Positions 8,034 to 18,338 of a DNA stretch of 64,000 nt are shown here, in pieces (the first letter of the stretch is position 1; each line of letters opens with the position of its first letter). Under the pieces are notes generated by a model. It was not told the origin of the DNA. It made no database searches and saw nothing but the letters and a program-made list of their open reading frames with translations. The translations under genes and the position numbers were made by a program. Source of the DNA: Polaromonas sp. OV174. Its GTDB lineage: Bacteria > Pseudomonadota > Gammaproteobacteria > Burkholderiales > Burkholderiaceae_C. The stretch spans positions 62,001 through 126,000 of the forward strand of contig NZ_FOKZ01000004.1 of assembly GCF_900112285.1 (NCBI RefSeq). The letters are read 5' to 3'.

Positions 8034-8088
8034 AAAAAGTGCTCTCAGGCCAATGGCCATCAGCGCAAGGCGCTAGCAAATAAATAGC
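8034..8088. repeat. Dispersed GCTATT-type repeat, minus orientation
   Basis: On the minus strand it reads GCTATTTATTTGCTAGCGCC, then ...GGCCATTGGCCTGAGAGCACTTTTT. It lies between aorE and the convergent flavin reductase gene. See the copies at 2238, 14411, 24878, 26603 and 48816. Confidence 0.75.
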
Positions 8089-8109
8089 GGGCTGGCGCCT
8101 GCAGGCGGC

Positions 8110-8688
8110 TCAGTCCGTGAGGCGGCGCGCCGCAAACAGCACCTGGTCTATCACCGCCTGCACATGGTGGCGGTCCCCCTCCTTGAGCAGCTCGCCGGCC
8201 GCATCAAAGGCCTCACCAGCATGGCCTAGGGCAAAGGCCTTGGGCGCGACCCAGCAGTGGGCATTGAGCAGCAGGGGCACCAGATGGCTTTGCGAGCGCA
8301 GGCCGCCCAGGCCACCGGGCGAGGCGCTGAGCACGCCCACCACCTTGCCGGTGAAGGATTTGAAGCCTTCCAGCCAGGCCGGGTCGCTTTTGACCGGGCT
8401 GGAGACCCAGTCTATGGTGTTTTTGAGCAGGGCGGTGTAGCTGCCGTTGTACTCGGGCGAGCAGATGATCCAGGCCGGGTGCTCGTACATGATTTGCTTG
8501 AGCTTCATCACATCGGCCGGCGTGCCGCGCGCTTCCAGGTCGGCGTTGTACATGGGAATGTCGAAGTCGGCCAGTTCGATGTGCGTGACCTCGGCGCCGC
8601 TGTCGCGCGCCATTTGCGCGCTGACATGGGCCAGTTTGCGGTTGTAGGAGTTCAGGCGGGTGCTGCCGGCGAAGATCAGGAGTTTCAT
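8110..8688 (-). CDS. NAD(P)H-dependent FMN reductase (flavodoxin-like)
   Basis: 192-residue soluble flavoprotein of the NADPH-dependent FMN reductase/quinone reductase family (ChrR/SsuE/YieF relatives). The FMN phosphate loop G-S-T-R-L-N-S is at residues 8-14 and the family motif S-P-E-Y-N-G-S is near 77-83. Such enzymes reduce FMN, quinones or metals such as chromate, and the substrate cannot be chosen here. It lies 45 bp downstream of a LysE-type gene on the same strand, so the two may be co-transcribed. Confidence 0.85.
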   Translation of the reverse strand: MKLLIFAGSTRLNSYNRKLAHVSAQMARDSGAEVTHIELADFDIPMYNADLEARGTPADVMKLKQIMYEHPAWIICSPEYNGSYTALLKNTIDWVSSPVKSDPAWLEGFKSFTGKVVGVLSASPGGLGGLRSQSHLVPLLLNAHCWVAPKAFALGHAGEAFDAAGELLKEGDRHHVQAVIDQVLFAARRLTD

Positions 8689-8733
8689 GGGCTGGAATGA
8701 AATGAGAGGGTGAATGAGGCGGATGGCGCTGGC

Positions 8734-9360
8734 TTAGCGTTCGGAGATGGCCAGGCGGGCGGCCAGGCCCAGGAAAACCGAGCCGGCCAGCCAGTTCAGC
8801 GCGCGCTGGGCGCGTGCCGAGCGCTGGAAGGCCTGACCCACCGAGGCGGCAAACCAGGCGATGGCGCCAAAGGTGAGCAGGGTCGCCAGGATGAAGACCC
8901 CGCCCAGGCAAACGATTTGCAGACCGACGCCGCCTTGCGCGGGGTTCACGAACTGCGGCAAAAAGGCCAGGAAGAAGATCACCACCTTGGGGTTGCTCAG
9001 GTTCATGATGACGCCGCGCCGGTACATCTGCGCGGCGGCCAGCGGCTGGGAGCCGGCGGTGGCCGTGCCGCCTACCGGGGCGCGAAACACCTGCCAGGCC
9101 AGATAGGCCAGGTAGGCGGCGCCGCCCAGCTTGAGCACGGTGAAGGCAGTGCTGGAAGCGGCAAATACCGCCGCCAGCCCAAGCGCCACGGCGGCGGTGT
9201 GAAACAGCAGGCCGGTGCACAGGCCCAGCACCACGAACAGGCCGGCGCGCCGGCCCTGCAGGGCCGACTGCATCAGGACTAACAGATTGTCCGGACCGGG
9301 CGACAGGCCTAGCAAAACCGAGACGCCAAAGAAGGTGAGAAGGATGTCGAAAGAAGGCAT
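8734..9360 (-). CDS. LysE/RhtB-family amino-acid exporter
   Basis: 208-residue inner-membrane protein with about six hydrophobic helices and the family signature G-L-S-P-G-P-D-N at about residues 18-25, near the first helix. Members export amino acids such as homoserine, threonine or lysine. It is the first gene of a leftward pair with the FMN reductase. A second family member is at 12942. Confidence 0.87.
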   Translation of the reverse strand: MPSFDILLTFFGVSVLLGLSPGPDNLLVLMQSALQGRRAGLFVVLGLCTGLLFHTAAVALGLAAVFAASSTAFTVLKLGGAAYLAYLAWQVFRAPVGGTATAGSQPLAAAQMYRRGVIMNLSNPKVVIFFLAFLPQFVNPAQGGVGLQIVCLGGVFILATLLTFGAIAWFAASVGQAFQRSARAQRALNWLAGSVFLGLAARLAISER

Positions 9361-9500
9361 GTTGTGGCTGTTACTGCTGGATAGAGATGGTTGGGAGGTT
9401 GGCGCTCATTTTGACCTGATTCAGGGGCGATCTCGACGCTCATTAGCGATGCGCTAGCCACCTGCCCCAGAGGGCCAGGGGTTTCTTGAAATCGATAAAA

Positions 9501-9525
9501 TGTACAAATTCAACCAATTTGTACA
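9501..9525. promoter_or_regulatory. Perfect inverted repeat, toxin-antitoxin operator
   Basis: TGTACAAATT, 5-bp spacer CAACC, then AATTTGTACA: two perfect 10-bp arms directly upstream of the antitoxin ATG at 9527. Phd/VapB-type antitoxins normally autorepress at such sites. Confidence 0.82.
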
Positions 9526-9526
9526 A

Positions 9527-9799
9527 ATGCATACCCTGTCCTTAAGTGAATTCCGTGCCAACGCCTCGGCCATGCTGGATCTGGTTGAGCAGGGCCAGAC
9601 CGTGCGTATCTTGCGCCACGGCAAGCCGGTGGCCGAACTGGTGCCCGTGAAAGCCGAGGCTGCCGCCCGCGTCCCGAGCTGGAAGCGCGACATCGAACCG
9701 CTGCGCATCGTGCGGCCAGACGGCAAGAGCGGCGCCCAGCTGATGATAGAAGAGCGCCTGGAAGGCGCGCAGGAGGCGGCTCATGCGGGTGCTGTTTGA
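9527..9799 (+). CDS. Phd/YefM-family antitoxin
   Basis: 90-residue antitoxin that would bind the operator with its N-terminal domain and neutralise the PIN toxin with its C-terminus. The Phd opening T-L-S-L-S-E-F-R-A-N and later R-I-L-R-H-G-K-P-V-A-E-L are clear. I start it at 9527; the in-frame ATG at 9500 would translate the operator itself. Neither start has a good Shine-Dalgarno. It overlaps the toxin start by 17 bp. Confidence 0.82.
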   Translation: MHTLSLSEFRANASAMLDLVEQGQTVRILRHGKPVAELVPVKAEAAARVPSWKRDIEPLRIVRPDGKSGAQLMIEERLEGAQEAAHAGAV

Positions 9800-10202
9800 C
9801 AGCTCGGCGCTGTACAAGCGCTACAACGCCGAGGCTGGCCGCGAGCAGGTGCTGGCCGCCAGCGAGCGCGCCAGCGAAGTGGTGGTGGCGGCGCATTGCA
9901 AGGCCGAGATTGCCTCGGCCCTGAATCGCCAGCGCCATGAGGGCCTGGTCGATGCCGGCGACTACGCCCGCATCATGGCCATTGTGCAAGGCGATTTTGC
10001 CGACTTCACCTGTGTGGCGCTGGACAGCCGGGTCGAAGCCCAGTCGATCGCGGCGATGGAGGCCAGCCGGCTGCATGCCATGGACGCCCTGCACATAGGC
10101 ACGGCGCAGGTGGCGCGGGTAGACCTGTTTGTCACCGCCGACCGACGCCAAGCCCTGGCGGCACAAGCCGCCGGCCTGAAAACCGAACTGATTGAGATCT
10201 GA
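9783..10202 (+). CDS. PIN-domain ribonuclease toxin (VapC-like)
   Basis: 139-residue PIN domain endoribonuclease. The acidic metal-binding residues are in place: D6 (V-L-F-D-S-S-A-L), E42 (C-K-A-E-I-A-S), D101 (M-D-A-L-H-I) and D120 (V-T-A-D-R-R). It is encoded directly after, and overlapping, its antitoxin. VapC toxins typically cut tRNA or rRNA. mnmG starts 1 bp beyond its stop, so the module is wedged tightly against a housekeeping operon. Confidence 0.85.
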   Translation: MRVLFDSSALYKRYNAEAGREQVLAASERASEVVVAAHCKAEIASALNRQRHEGLVDAGDYARIMAIVQGDFADFTCVALDSRVEAQSIAAMEASRLHAMDALHIGTAQVARVDLFVTADRRQALAAQAAGLKTELIEI

Positions 10203-10203
10203 C

Positions 10204-12203
<2,000 letters not shown>

Positions 12204-12204
<1 letters not shown>

Positions 12205-12857
12205 TGCGCAGCGGTGAAAAGGATTTGCGTGCCGGATTGAAAACGCTGGAGCTGGATTTGCAAGACTCGCAAATCCAGCAGTTGCTGGACTATCTGGAAC
12301 TGATCGCCAAATGGACCAAGGTTTACAACCTGACCGCCGTACGCGATCCGGCCGAAATGATGACGCACCACTTGCTGGACAGCCTGGCGGCCATCGCACC
12401 CCTGAGGCGGCATCTGCAACAGGCCGGCCTGGTACAGGGCAGCAGTCTGTTGGATGTGGGCTCGGGCGCCGGCCTGCCTGGCGTGGTGATTGCCATTTGC
12501 TGCCCGATGGTGGCCGTGACCTGCGTGGATACGGTAGCTAAAAAAGCCGCCTTCATCAAGCAGGCGGCACTGGCCCTGAAGCTACCCAATCTCACCGGCC
12601 TGCATGCGCGGGTGGAAAGCATAGGTCAGCCCTTTGATGTGATCTGCTCCCGGGCCTTTGCTTCGCTGCTTGATTTCACCCAATGGTCGGCCGCTGCGCT
12701 GGCGCCGCATGGGGTCTGGATGGCCATGAAGGGCAAGCACCCCGCCGAGGAACTGGCGGCCTTGCCGGCAAGCGTAGAGGTGTTTCACGTGGAACAACTG
12801 CAGGTGCCGGGCTTGGACGCCGAGCGCTGCATGCTCTGGTTACGGGCAAAAACCTGA
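12204..12857 (+). CDS. rsmG: 16S rRNA m7G527 methyltransferase RsmG (GidB)
   Basis: 217-residue SAM-dependent methyltransferase of 16S rRNA. Motif I D-V-G-S-G-A-G-L-P-G is at about residues 81-90, preceded by the conserved H-H-L-L-D-S-L. The ATG at 12204 overlaps the mnmG stop by one base; an upstream in-frame ATG at 12156 would add residues with no family match. mnmG-rsmG-par is the usual origin-proximal order. A parS-like site lies near its 3' end. Confidence 0.94.
12781..12796. promoter_or_regulatory. parS-like site 3 (inside rsmG)
   Basis: TGTTTCACGTGGAACA differs from the parS consensus at one base. It lies 913 bp beyond site 2. Confidence 0.75.
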
Positions 12858-12941
12858 AGGCCATAGCCCCGGTTTGAAATTGACGGGCAAGGCGGCGCCG
12901 GCCCTGTCGTAAACTCAAGCCCTCACTTCCGGGGGTATTTC

Positions 12942-13568
12942 ATGCTGGGCTCATTCGTTGGCATTGCCGACTATGGCGCTTTTGTTGCTGCCATCATCAT
13001 TTTTCTGGCCATTCCCGGCCCTGGCAACCTGGCCTTGATTACCTCCACCAGCAAAGGTGGCATTTCCGGTGGCCTGGGCGCCACCCTGGGTGTGATTGCC
13101 GGCGACCAGGTCTTGCTCTGGGCCGCCGTGGCTGGTGTTTCTGCGCTGATGGCAGCCTATCCCGCAGCCTTTCATGCCGTGCAGTGGCTGGGTGCTGCCT
13201 ACCTGGCCTGGCTGGGCGCCAAGATGCTGCTGGCCAAGCCAGGCGCTGCGCCGATTTTGCAGATCAGGCCACATCACTACTTTCGCCAGGCGCTGCTGAT
13301 CACCTTGCTCAATCCCAAGGCCATCGTGTTTTACCTGGCCTTCTTTCCCTTGTTTGTGGATCCAGCCCAGCACCAGGGGCTCAAGACTTTTGCCGTGATG
13401 GCTGCCACCATCGCGCAGCTGACTTTTCTCTATGGCCTGGTGGCGGTGCTGCTGACCTATACCCTGGCCGAGCGGCTGCGGGCCAATCCCAAGGTCTCAG
13501 CGGCGCTGGAAAAAGCTGCCGGCATGTTTCTGATCGGCTTCGGCATCAAGCTGGCGCTGTCCAAGTAA
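12942..13568 (+). CDS. LysE/RhtB-family amino-acid exporter
   Basis: 208-residue integral membrane protein with about six hydrophobic segments and the signature F-L-A-I-P-G-P-G-N at about residues 21-29. It matches the LysE/RhtB exporter family. It sits between rsmG and parA in the same direction, with a gap of 84 bp before and 64 bp after, so it is probably an insertion into the ancestral block or a passenger of it. The substrate is unknown. Confidence 0.87.
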   Translation: MLGSFVGIADYGAFVAAIIIFLAIPGPGNLALITSTSKGGISGGLGATLGVIAGDQVLLWAAVAGVSALMAAYPAAFHAVQWLGAAYLAWLGAKMLLAKPGAAPILQIRPHHYFRQALLITLLNPKAIVFYLAFFPLFVDPAQHQGLKTFAVMAATIAQLTFLYGLVAVLLTYTLAERLRANPKVSAALEKAAGMFLIGFGIKLALSK

Positions 13569-13632
13569 GCCCTGGCCAAGCGCCCATCCATTTCTTTTCT
13601 CTCCTTAACCGAACAAGCCCTTCACACACCAC

Positions 13633-14403
13633 ATGGCCAAAATATTCTGCATTGCCAATCAAAAGGGCGGGGTGGGCAAGACCACCACCACAGTCAACCT
13701 GTCGGCCGGTCTGGCCCAGGTCGGCCAGCGCGTGCTGATGATAGATCTGGACCCGCAGGGCAATGCCACCATGGGTTCGGGGGTGGATAAGCGCAAGCTT
13801 GAGCTCTCGGTCTACGACGTGCTGCTGGAGTCCTCCAGCATTGCCGAGGCGCGCGTGCGCAGCGAAAAATGCGGCTACGACGTGCTGGGCGCCAACCGCG
13901 AGCTGGCCGGCGCCGAGATCGAGCTGGTCGGGCTGGAGCGGCGCGAAAAGCGCCTCAAGCAGGCCTTGGCTGCCGTCGAGAAAGACTATGACTTCGTCCT
14001 GATCGATTGCCCGCCTTCGTTGAGCATGCTGACGTTAAACGGCCTGTGCGCGGCGCATGGCGTGGTGGTGCCCATGCAGTGCGAGTACTTCGCGCTCGAA
14101 GGCGTGACCGATCTGGTCAACACCATCAAGCAGGTGCACGCCAATCTGAACAAGGACTTGCAGATCATCGGCTTGTTGCGCGTGATGTTCGATCCGCGCA
14201 TCACGCTGCAGCAGCAGGTCAGCGAGCAGCTCAAGGGGCATTTCGGCGACAAGGTGTTCAACACCCTGATCCCGCGCAATGTGCGCCTGGCCGAGGCGCC
14301 CAGCTATGGCTTGCCCGGCGTGATTTTTGACCCCTCTTCCAAGGGCGCACAGGCCTTTGTGGCCTTTGCCCAGGAGATGGTGGAGCGCATCAAAACCATG
14401 TAA
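13633..14403 (+). CDS. parA: Chromosome-partitioning ATPase ParA (Soj)
   Basis: 256-residue deviant Walker ATPase that forms gradients on the nucleoid and moves ParB-parS complexes at origin segregation. The deviant Walker A K-G-G-V-G-K-T-T is at residues 11-18, and D-L-D-P-Q-G-N (Walker A' region) is near 40-46. It lacks the N-terminal DNA-binding domain of plasmid ParA types, consistent with a chromosomal copy. parB follows after a small hydrolase gene. Confidence 0.94.
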   Translation: MAKIFCIANQKGGVGKTTTTVNLSAGLAQVGQRVLMIDLDPQGNATMGSGVDKRKLELSVYDVLLESSSIAEARVRSEKCGYDVLGANRELAGAEIELVGLERREKRLKQALAAVEKDYDFVLIDCPPSLSMLTLNGLCAAHGVVVPMQCEYFALEGVTDLVNTIKQVHANLNKDLQIIGLLRVMFDPRITLQQQVSEQLKGHFGDKVFNTLIPRNVRLAEAPSYGLPGVIFDPSSKGAQAFVAFAQEMVERIKTM

Positions 14404-14410
14404 ATCGCTG

Positions 14411-14477
14411 GTTTTTGATGAAATAGCCCTCCAGCCCATAGATGACGGGCGCAACCAGCTATTAAAAACATAGCAAA
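14411..14477. repeat. Dispersed GCTATT-type repeat, minus orientation
   Basis: On the minus strand it reads TTTGCTATGTTTTTAATAGC, then TGGTTGCGCCCGTC...GGGCTGGAGGGCTATTTCATC. It lies between parA and the hydrolase gene. Confidence 0.75.
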
Positions 14478-14493
14478 TCAATGAATTGACCTG

Positions 14494-15090
14494 ATGCACG
14501 CAGACAAAGTCCTGATTCTTCCCGGCTGGCAAAACAGCGACGTCGATCACTGGCAAAGCCGCTGGGAGCGCGCCCAGGGCTACACCCGTGTGGAGCAGCA
14601 CGACTGGATGCGGCCGCTGCGTGGCGACTGGATCGCCCGGCTGGAGGACGTGCTGCTGGCGCGCGACGTGGCGCGCCACGGCCCCGTCGTGCTGGTGGCG
14701 CACAGCCTGGGCTGCGTGCATGTGGCGGCCTGGGCCGCGCACTCGAAAAACACCCACCGCGTCAAGGCGGCGCTGCTGGTGGCACCGCCCGATGTGGAGC
14801 GTGACGATGTGCGTCAGCTGCTGCCCAGTTGGGCGCCCATGCCCTTGCAGCCACTGACCTTCAAGAGCGTGGTCTATGCCAGCAGCGACGACCCGTTCTG
14901 CGCCCCCGAGCGGGCCAGCCGCTTTGCTGCCGCCTGGGGCGCCGAGCTGATAGATGCCGGCCCGCGCGGCCACCTCAACGCCGAAAGCGGCCTGGGCGAC
15001 TGGCCCGCGGCCCACGAGCGCTTGCTGCAACTAATTCGTGATGACGCTGCCAGTGCTATGCCCGGCAGCCTCAGCGCCTCCTCGCTTTAA
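14494..15090 (+). CDS. RBBP9/YdeN-type serine alpha/beta hydrolase
   Basis: 198-residue small hydrolase. The family opening L-I-L-P-G-W-Q-N-S-D is at residues 7-16, the nucleophile is S71 in V-A-H-S-L-G-C, an Asp candidate is in S-S-D-D-P-F, and the His is in R-G-H-L-N near the end. Members are poorly characterised esterases. It lies between parA and parB on the same strand, 18 bp before parB, so it is probably co-transcribed with parB. A role in partitioning has no support in the sequence. Confidence 0.82.
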   Translation: MHADKVLILPGWQNSDVDHWQSRWERAQGYTRVEQHDWMRPLRGDWIARLEDVLLARDVARHGPVVLVAHSLGCVHVAAWAAHSKNTHRVKAALLVAPPDVERDDVRQLLPSWAPMPLQPLTFKSVVYASSDDPFCAPERASRFAAAWGAELIDAGPRGHLNAESGLGDWPAAHERLLQLIRDDAASAMPGSLSASSL

Positions 15091-15108
15091 AGAAAGACAA
15101 GAAAAGAT

Positions 15109-16044
15109 ATGGTCACCAAAAAACCCAAGGGATTGGGCCGCGGCCTGGAAGCCCTGCTAGGTCCCAAAGTCAGCGAAACCGTCGAGGCCGACGGCAGCCA
15201 AGGCAACGGCAGCGGCACCAGTCCCGGTTTGCCGGCCTCCTTGCGCCTGGTTGACATGGTGGCCGGCCAGTACCAGCCGCGCACCCGCATGGACGAGGGC
15301 GCGCTCTACGAGCTGGCCGAGTCCATCAAGGCGCAGGGCATCATGCAGCCCATCCTGGTCAGGCGCCTGAACCATGGCGCCCACGACGGCAAGTACGAGA
15401 TCATCGCCGGCGAGAGGCGTTTCCGCGCCGCCAAGCTGGCCGGCCTGGACAGCGTACCGGTGCTGGTGCGCGACGTGCCCGACGAGTCGGCCGCGGCCAT
15501 GGCGCTGATAGAAAACATCCAGCGCGAAGACCTCAATCCGCTGGAAGAGGCGCAAGGCCTGCAGCGCCTGGTGAAGGAGTTTGGGCTCACGCACGAGCTG
15601 GCGGCGCAGGCCGTGGGACGCTCGCGCAGCGCCGCTTCCAACCTGTTGCGCCTGCTCAACCTGGCCGACCCGGTGCAGACCATGCTGATGGCCGGCGACA
15701 TTGATATGGGCCATGCGCGCGCCTTGCTGGCGCTGGACCGGGCCACGCAAATCACCGCGGCCAACCAGATCGCGGCCAAAAAGATGTCGGTGCGCGAGGC
15801 CGAAAGCCTGGTCAAAAAGCTCGATGTCGAGTTCTCGCTGAAGCCGCAAAAAGTGGCCAAGGAAAAATCGCGCGACACCCGCCGCGTCGAGGAAGAGCTG
15901 GCCGACCTGCTGATGGCCGAGGTGGAAGTCCGCATCAAAAAGCAGGTCAAACGCAATGGCCGGCGCGAAGACATGGGCGAGCTGGCGATACAGTTCGGGT
16001 CCATGGACGAGCTTAATGGGCTGATAGAGCGGCTGCGCGGCTAA
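15109..16044 (+). CDS. parB: Chromosome-partitioning protein ParB (Spo0J)
   Basis: 311-residue CTP-dependent clamp that loads at parS and spreads. The opening K-G-L-G-R-G-L-E-A-L is typical of chromosomal ParB. The CTP-binding arginine patch G-E-R-R-F-R-A-A is near residues 101-108, a central HTH follows, and a C-terminal dimer domain ends the protein. Its likely targets are the palindromes inside mnmG and rsmG 2.3-3.5 kb upstream. Confidence 0.94.
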   Translation: MVTKKPKGLGRGLEALLGPKVSETVEADGSQGNGSGTSPGLPASLRLVDMVAGQYQPRTRMDEGALYELAESIKAQGIMQPILVRRLNHGAHDGKYEIIAGERRFRAAKLAGLDSVPVLVRDVPDESAAAMALIENIQREDLNPLEEAQGLQRLVKEFGLTHELAAQAVGRSRSAASNLLRLLNLADPVQTMLMAGDIDMGHARALLALDRATQITAANQIAAKKMSVREAESLVKKLDVEFSLKPQKVAKEKSRDTRRVEEELADLLMAEVEVRIKKQVKRNGRREDMGELAIQFGSMDELNGLIERLRG

Positions 16045-16212
16045 GGACCAAGTCATACGCAGTTGCAAAAGCCAGGCGCAGACGGCTTGACGCGCCTTGG
16101 GGCTCTCTGTGTTGCTCGGTAGTGGTAGGGGGGCTGGCGCAAGCCAGAAAACGCCCCACAGCCTGGTTTAAAGCGGCCCCAAGGTGACTTACTGCGTGGG
16201 CCGCAACAGGCA

Positions 16213-16244
16213 ATAAAAGAGCACGCCATGGCGTGCTCTTTTAT
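16213..16244. terminator. Perfect palindrome, likely bidirectional terminator
   Basis: A 32-bp perfect palindrome centred on CCATGG with AAAAGAGCACGCC and GGCGTGCTCTTTT arms. It is A-rich on one flank and T-rich on the other, so either strand gives a stem with a U-run. It stands between convergent parB and the FAD oxidase gene. Confidence 0.85.
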
Positions 16245-16287
16245 ATGGCGCAGTGCGTGGGCCACGCCTTCGGCAACTTCAAGCGGC

Positions 16288-17709
16288 TTACAGCGTAAAT
16301 ATCTTGCCCGGATTCATGATGTTCTTGGGGTCCAGTGCGCGCTTGATGCTGCGCATCATGGCCACCGCACCAGCGCCAGTCTCGGTCACCAGGAAGTCCA
16401 TTTTGTGCAGGCCCACGCCGTGTTCGCCGGTGCAAGTGCCTTCAAGCGCCAGGGCGCGGGCCACCAGCTTGTGGTTCAGGGCTTCGGCGGTTTCACGCTC
16501 CTCGGGCTTGGCGGGATCTATCAGGTAGCCAAAGTGAAAATTGCCGTCGCCCACATGGCCGACCAGGAAGTAGGGAATGCCGCTGGCATCGGCCTCGGCC
16601 ACTGATTCCAGCAGGCAGTCGGCCAGGCGCGAAATCGGCACGCAGGTGTCGGTGGAAATGGCGCGGCAGCCGGGCTTGCTCTGGATGGCGGCGAAATAGG
16701 CGTTGTGGCGCGCCGTCCAGAGTCGGGTGCGCTCTTCCGGTGTGCTGGCCCATTCAAAGGCCTGGCCGCCGTGGCCGCTGGCCAGTTCCTGCACCAGCTC
16801 GGCCTGTTCCTTCACGCCGGCGGGTGAGCCGTGGAACTCCATCAACAGCATGGGCTCCTCGCGCAGGCCTAGCTTGCTGTGAGCGTTGACCATGCGCACG
16901 GTGTTGGCGTCTATCAGTTCGACACGGGCAATCGGCACGCCGAGCTGTATGGTTTCTATGGTGGTGCGCACCGCCGCTTCAATGCTGGGAAAGGAACAGA
17001 TTGCGGCCGAGATGGCTTCGGGCAAGGGATAGAGCTTCACCGTGACCTCGGTGATCACACCCAGCGTGCCTTCGCTGCCCACCAGCAGGCGCGTCAGGTC
17101 GTAACCAGCCGATGATTTCTTGGCGCGCGTACCGGTGCGTATCACCTCGCCGCTGGCGGTGACGACTTCCAGTGCCAGCACGTTTTCACGCATGGTGCCG
17201 TAACGCACGGCGTTGGTGCCGCTGGCGCGGGTCGCGCTCATGCCGCCCAGGGTCGCGTCGGCGCCGGGGTCTATAGGGAAGAACAGGCCAGTGCTTTTGA
17301 TTTCTTCGTTGAGCTGCTTGCGCGTCACGCCGGGCTGCACCGTCACGGTCAGGTCTTCGGCGTTGATATGCAGCACCTGATTCATGCGGCTCACATCAAT
17401 GCTGATGCCGCCCTGCACGGCCAGCAAATGACCTTCAAGCGAGCTGCCGACGCCAAAGGGAATGACGGGCACGCCGTACTCGCTGGCCAGCTTCACGGCA
17501 TCGGCGACATCAGCCGTGTTTTCGGCAAAGATCACAGCGGCCGGCGGCGGCGCGGCAAACGAGGACTCGTCGCGGCCATGCTGCTCGCGCACCACCAGCG
17601 CGGTGGAGCAACGCTCGGCAAAGCGGGTTTTAAGGGCGTCAATCAGCGCCGCAGGGGTCTCGCGCTGATGGATTTCGGGCAGCAGGTGTTCGGCTAGGGG
17701 GGCGTTCAT
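16288..17709 (-). CDS. FAD-binding oxidase, D-lactate/glycolate dehydrogenase type (GlcD/Dld family)
   Basis: 473-residue flavoprotein with an N-terminal FAD-binding type 4 domain (I-P-F-G-V-G-S-S-L-E-G-H and D-P-G-A-D-A-T-L-G-G-M) and a C-terminal FAD-oxidase domain ending D-P-K-N-I-M-N-P-G-K-I. Members oxidise 2-hydroxy acids such as D-lactate, glycolate or D-2-hydroxyglutarate and pass electrons to quinone or cytochrome; the substrate is not fixed by sequence. I start it at the ATG ending at 17709, which has GGAG 8 bp upstream; a GTG at 17733 is also in frame. That GGAG lies inside a hairpin (17711-17734). Confidence 0.87.
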   Translation of the reverse strand: MNAPLAEHLLPEIHQRETPAALIDALKTRFAERCSTALVVREQHGRDESSFAAPPPAAVIFAENTADVADAVKLASEYGVPVIPFGVGSSLEGHLLAVQGGISIDVSRMNQVLHINAEDLTVTVQPGVTRKQLNEEIKSTGLFFPIDPGADATLGGMSATRASGTNAVRYGTMRENVLALEVVTASGEVIRTGTRAKKSSAGYDLTRLLVGSEGTLGVITEVTVKLYPLPEAISAAICSFPSIEAAVRTTIETIQLGVPIARVELIDANTVRMVNAHSKLGLREEPMLLMEFHGSPAGVKEQAELVQELASGHGGQAFEWASTPEERTRLWTARHNAYFAAIQSKPGCRAISTDTCVPISRLADCLLESVAEADASGIPYFLVGHVGDGNFHFGYLIDPAKPEERETAEALNHKLVARALALEGTCTGEHGVGLHKMDFLVTETGAGAVAMMRSIKRALDPKNIMNPGKIFTL

Positions 17710-17710
17710 G

Positions 17711-17734
17711 TGTGTCTCCGGGATCGGAGACACA
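17711..17734 (-). promoter_or_regulatory. Hairpin enclosing the Shine-Dalgarno of the FAD oxidase
   Basis: Two perfect 10-bp arms (TGTGTCTCCG and CGGAGACACA) around a 4-base loop. On the minus strand the second arm carries GGAG directly before the ATG at 17709. The fold would hide the ribosome site, so it may act as a translational switch, temperature-responsive or protein-bound. Confidence 0.55.
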
Positions 17735-17764
17735 GTTTACGGCCTGTGGGCGTAGCCCCCAGGC

Positions 17765-18133
17765 TTAATAGCTAGAGCCTGCGGCCCGGTTGAGCTCCTC
17801 GCGCGAGATGAAATTGTCGTGGTTGGCGTCGATCTGATCGAAGCGCTGCACGACGGCCGGGAAGTGCTCGGTCTCCTGGCGGCTCAGTCTGCCATCCCGG
17901 TTCTGGTCGGCGCGGTTGAAGGCGGCGTCCAGGTCCTTGGCACTGGTCTGGTTGTGCGGAATACCGTCTTTGGTGCTGGTTGCCGTCAGTTGCGCGGCTT
18001 GTGTGTCGGGGCTGGCGGGAGGCTGGGCCCGGGCGCCTAGGCAGGCGCCCAGCAACAGCCCGGTCAATAGCAGCAGGCTGCGCGCATCAAGCTTGGGCAT
18101 AGAATGTTTTTTCACGGTCGTCATTACGCGCAT
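17765..18133 (-). CDS. Exported EF-hand protein
   Basis: 122 residues with a signal sequence and two calcium-binding loops: D-Q-N-R-D-G-R-L-S-R-Q-E and D-A-N-H-D-N-F-I-S-R-E-E in the C-terminal half. The hydrophobic core L-L-L-L-T-G-L-L-L-G-A-C could be a lipobox (Cys at about 31) or simply precede cleavage after A-R-A. EF-hand proteins of this kind act as calcium sensors or buffers in the periplasm; the function is unknown. I use the first start (GAGAG upstream); an internal ATG at 18100 is possible. Confidence 0.75.
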   Translation of the reverse strand: MRVMTTVKKHSMPKLDARSLLLLTGLLLGACLGARAQPPASPDTQAAQLTATSTKDGIPHNQTSAKDLDAAFNRADQNRDGRLSRQETEHFPAVVQRFDQIDANHDNFISREELNRAAGSSY

Positions 18134-18338
18134 GTGGCTCTCTCAAGATGGAACAAGGCGCCCATTGCAACTCAGCAGGCGGTGATCTGCCAGCAGTTTT
18201 GCAGGGTGTTGCCTCACTCACACGAGGGCTTATGACGAAACATTCTTTTGCCTGGCGTAACGTCTGTGCGAAGGGATGAATTCAGGTGGCAAGACCATTG
18301 ATTCACTTTCACATAACGCGCCCAGCGCACCTCAGCAC

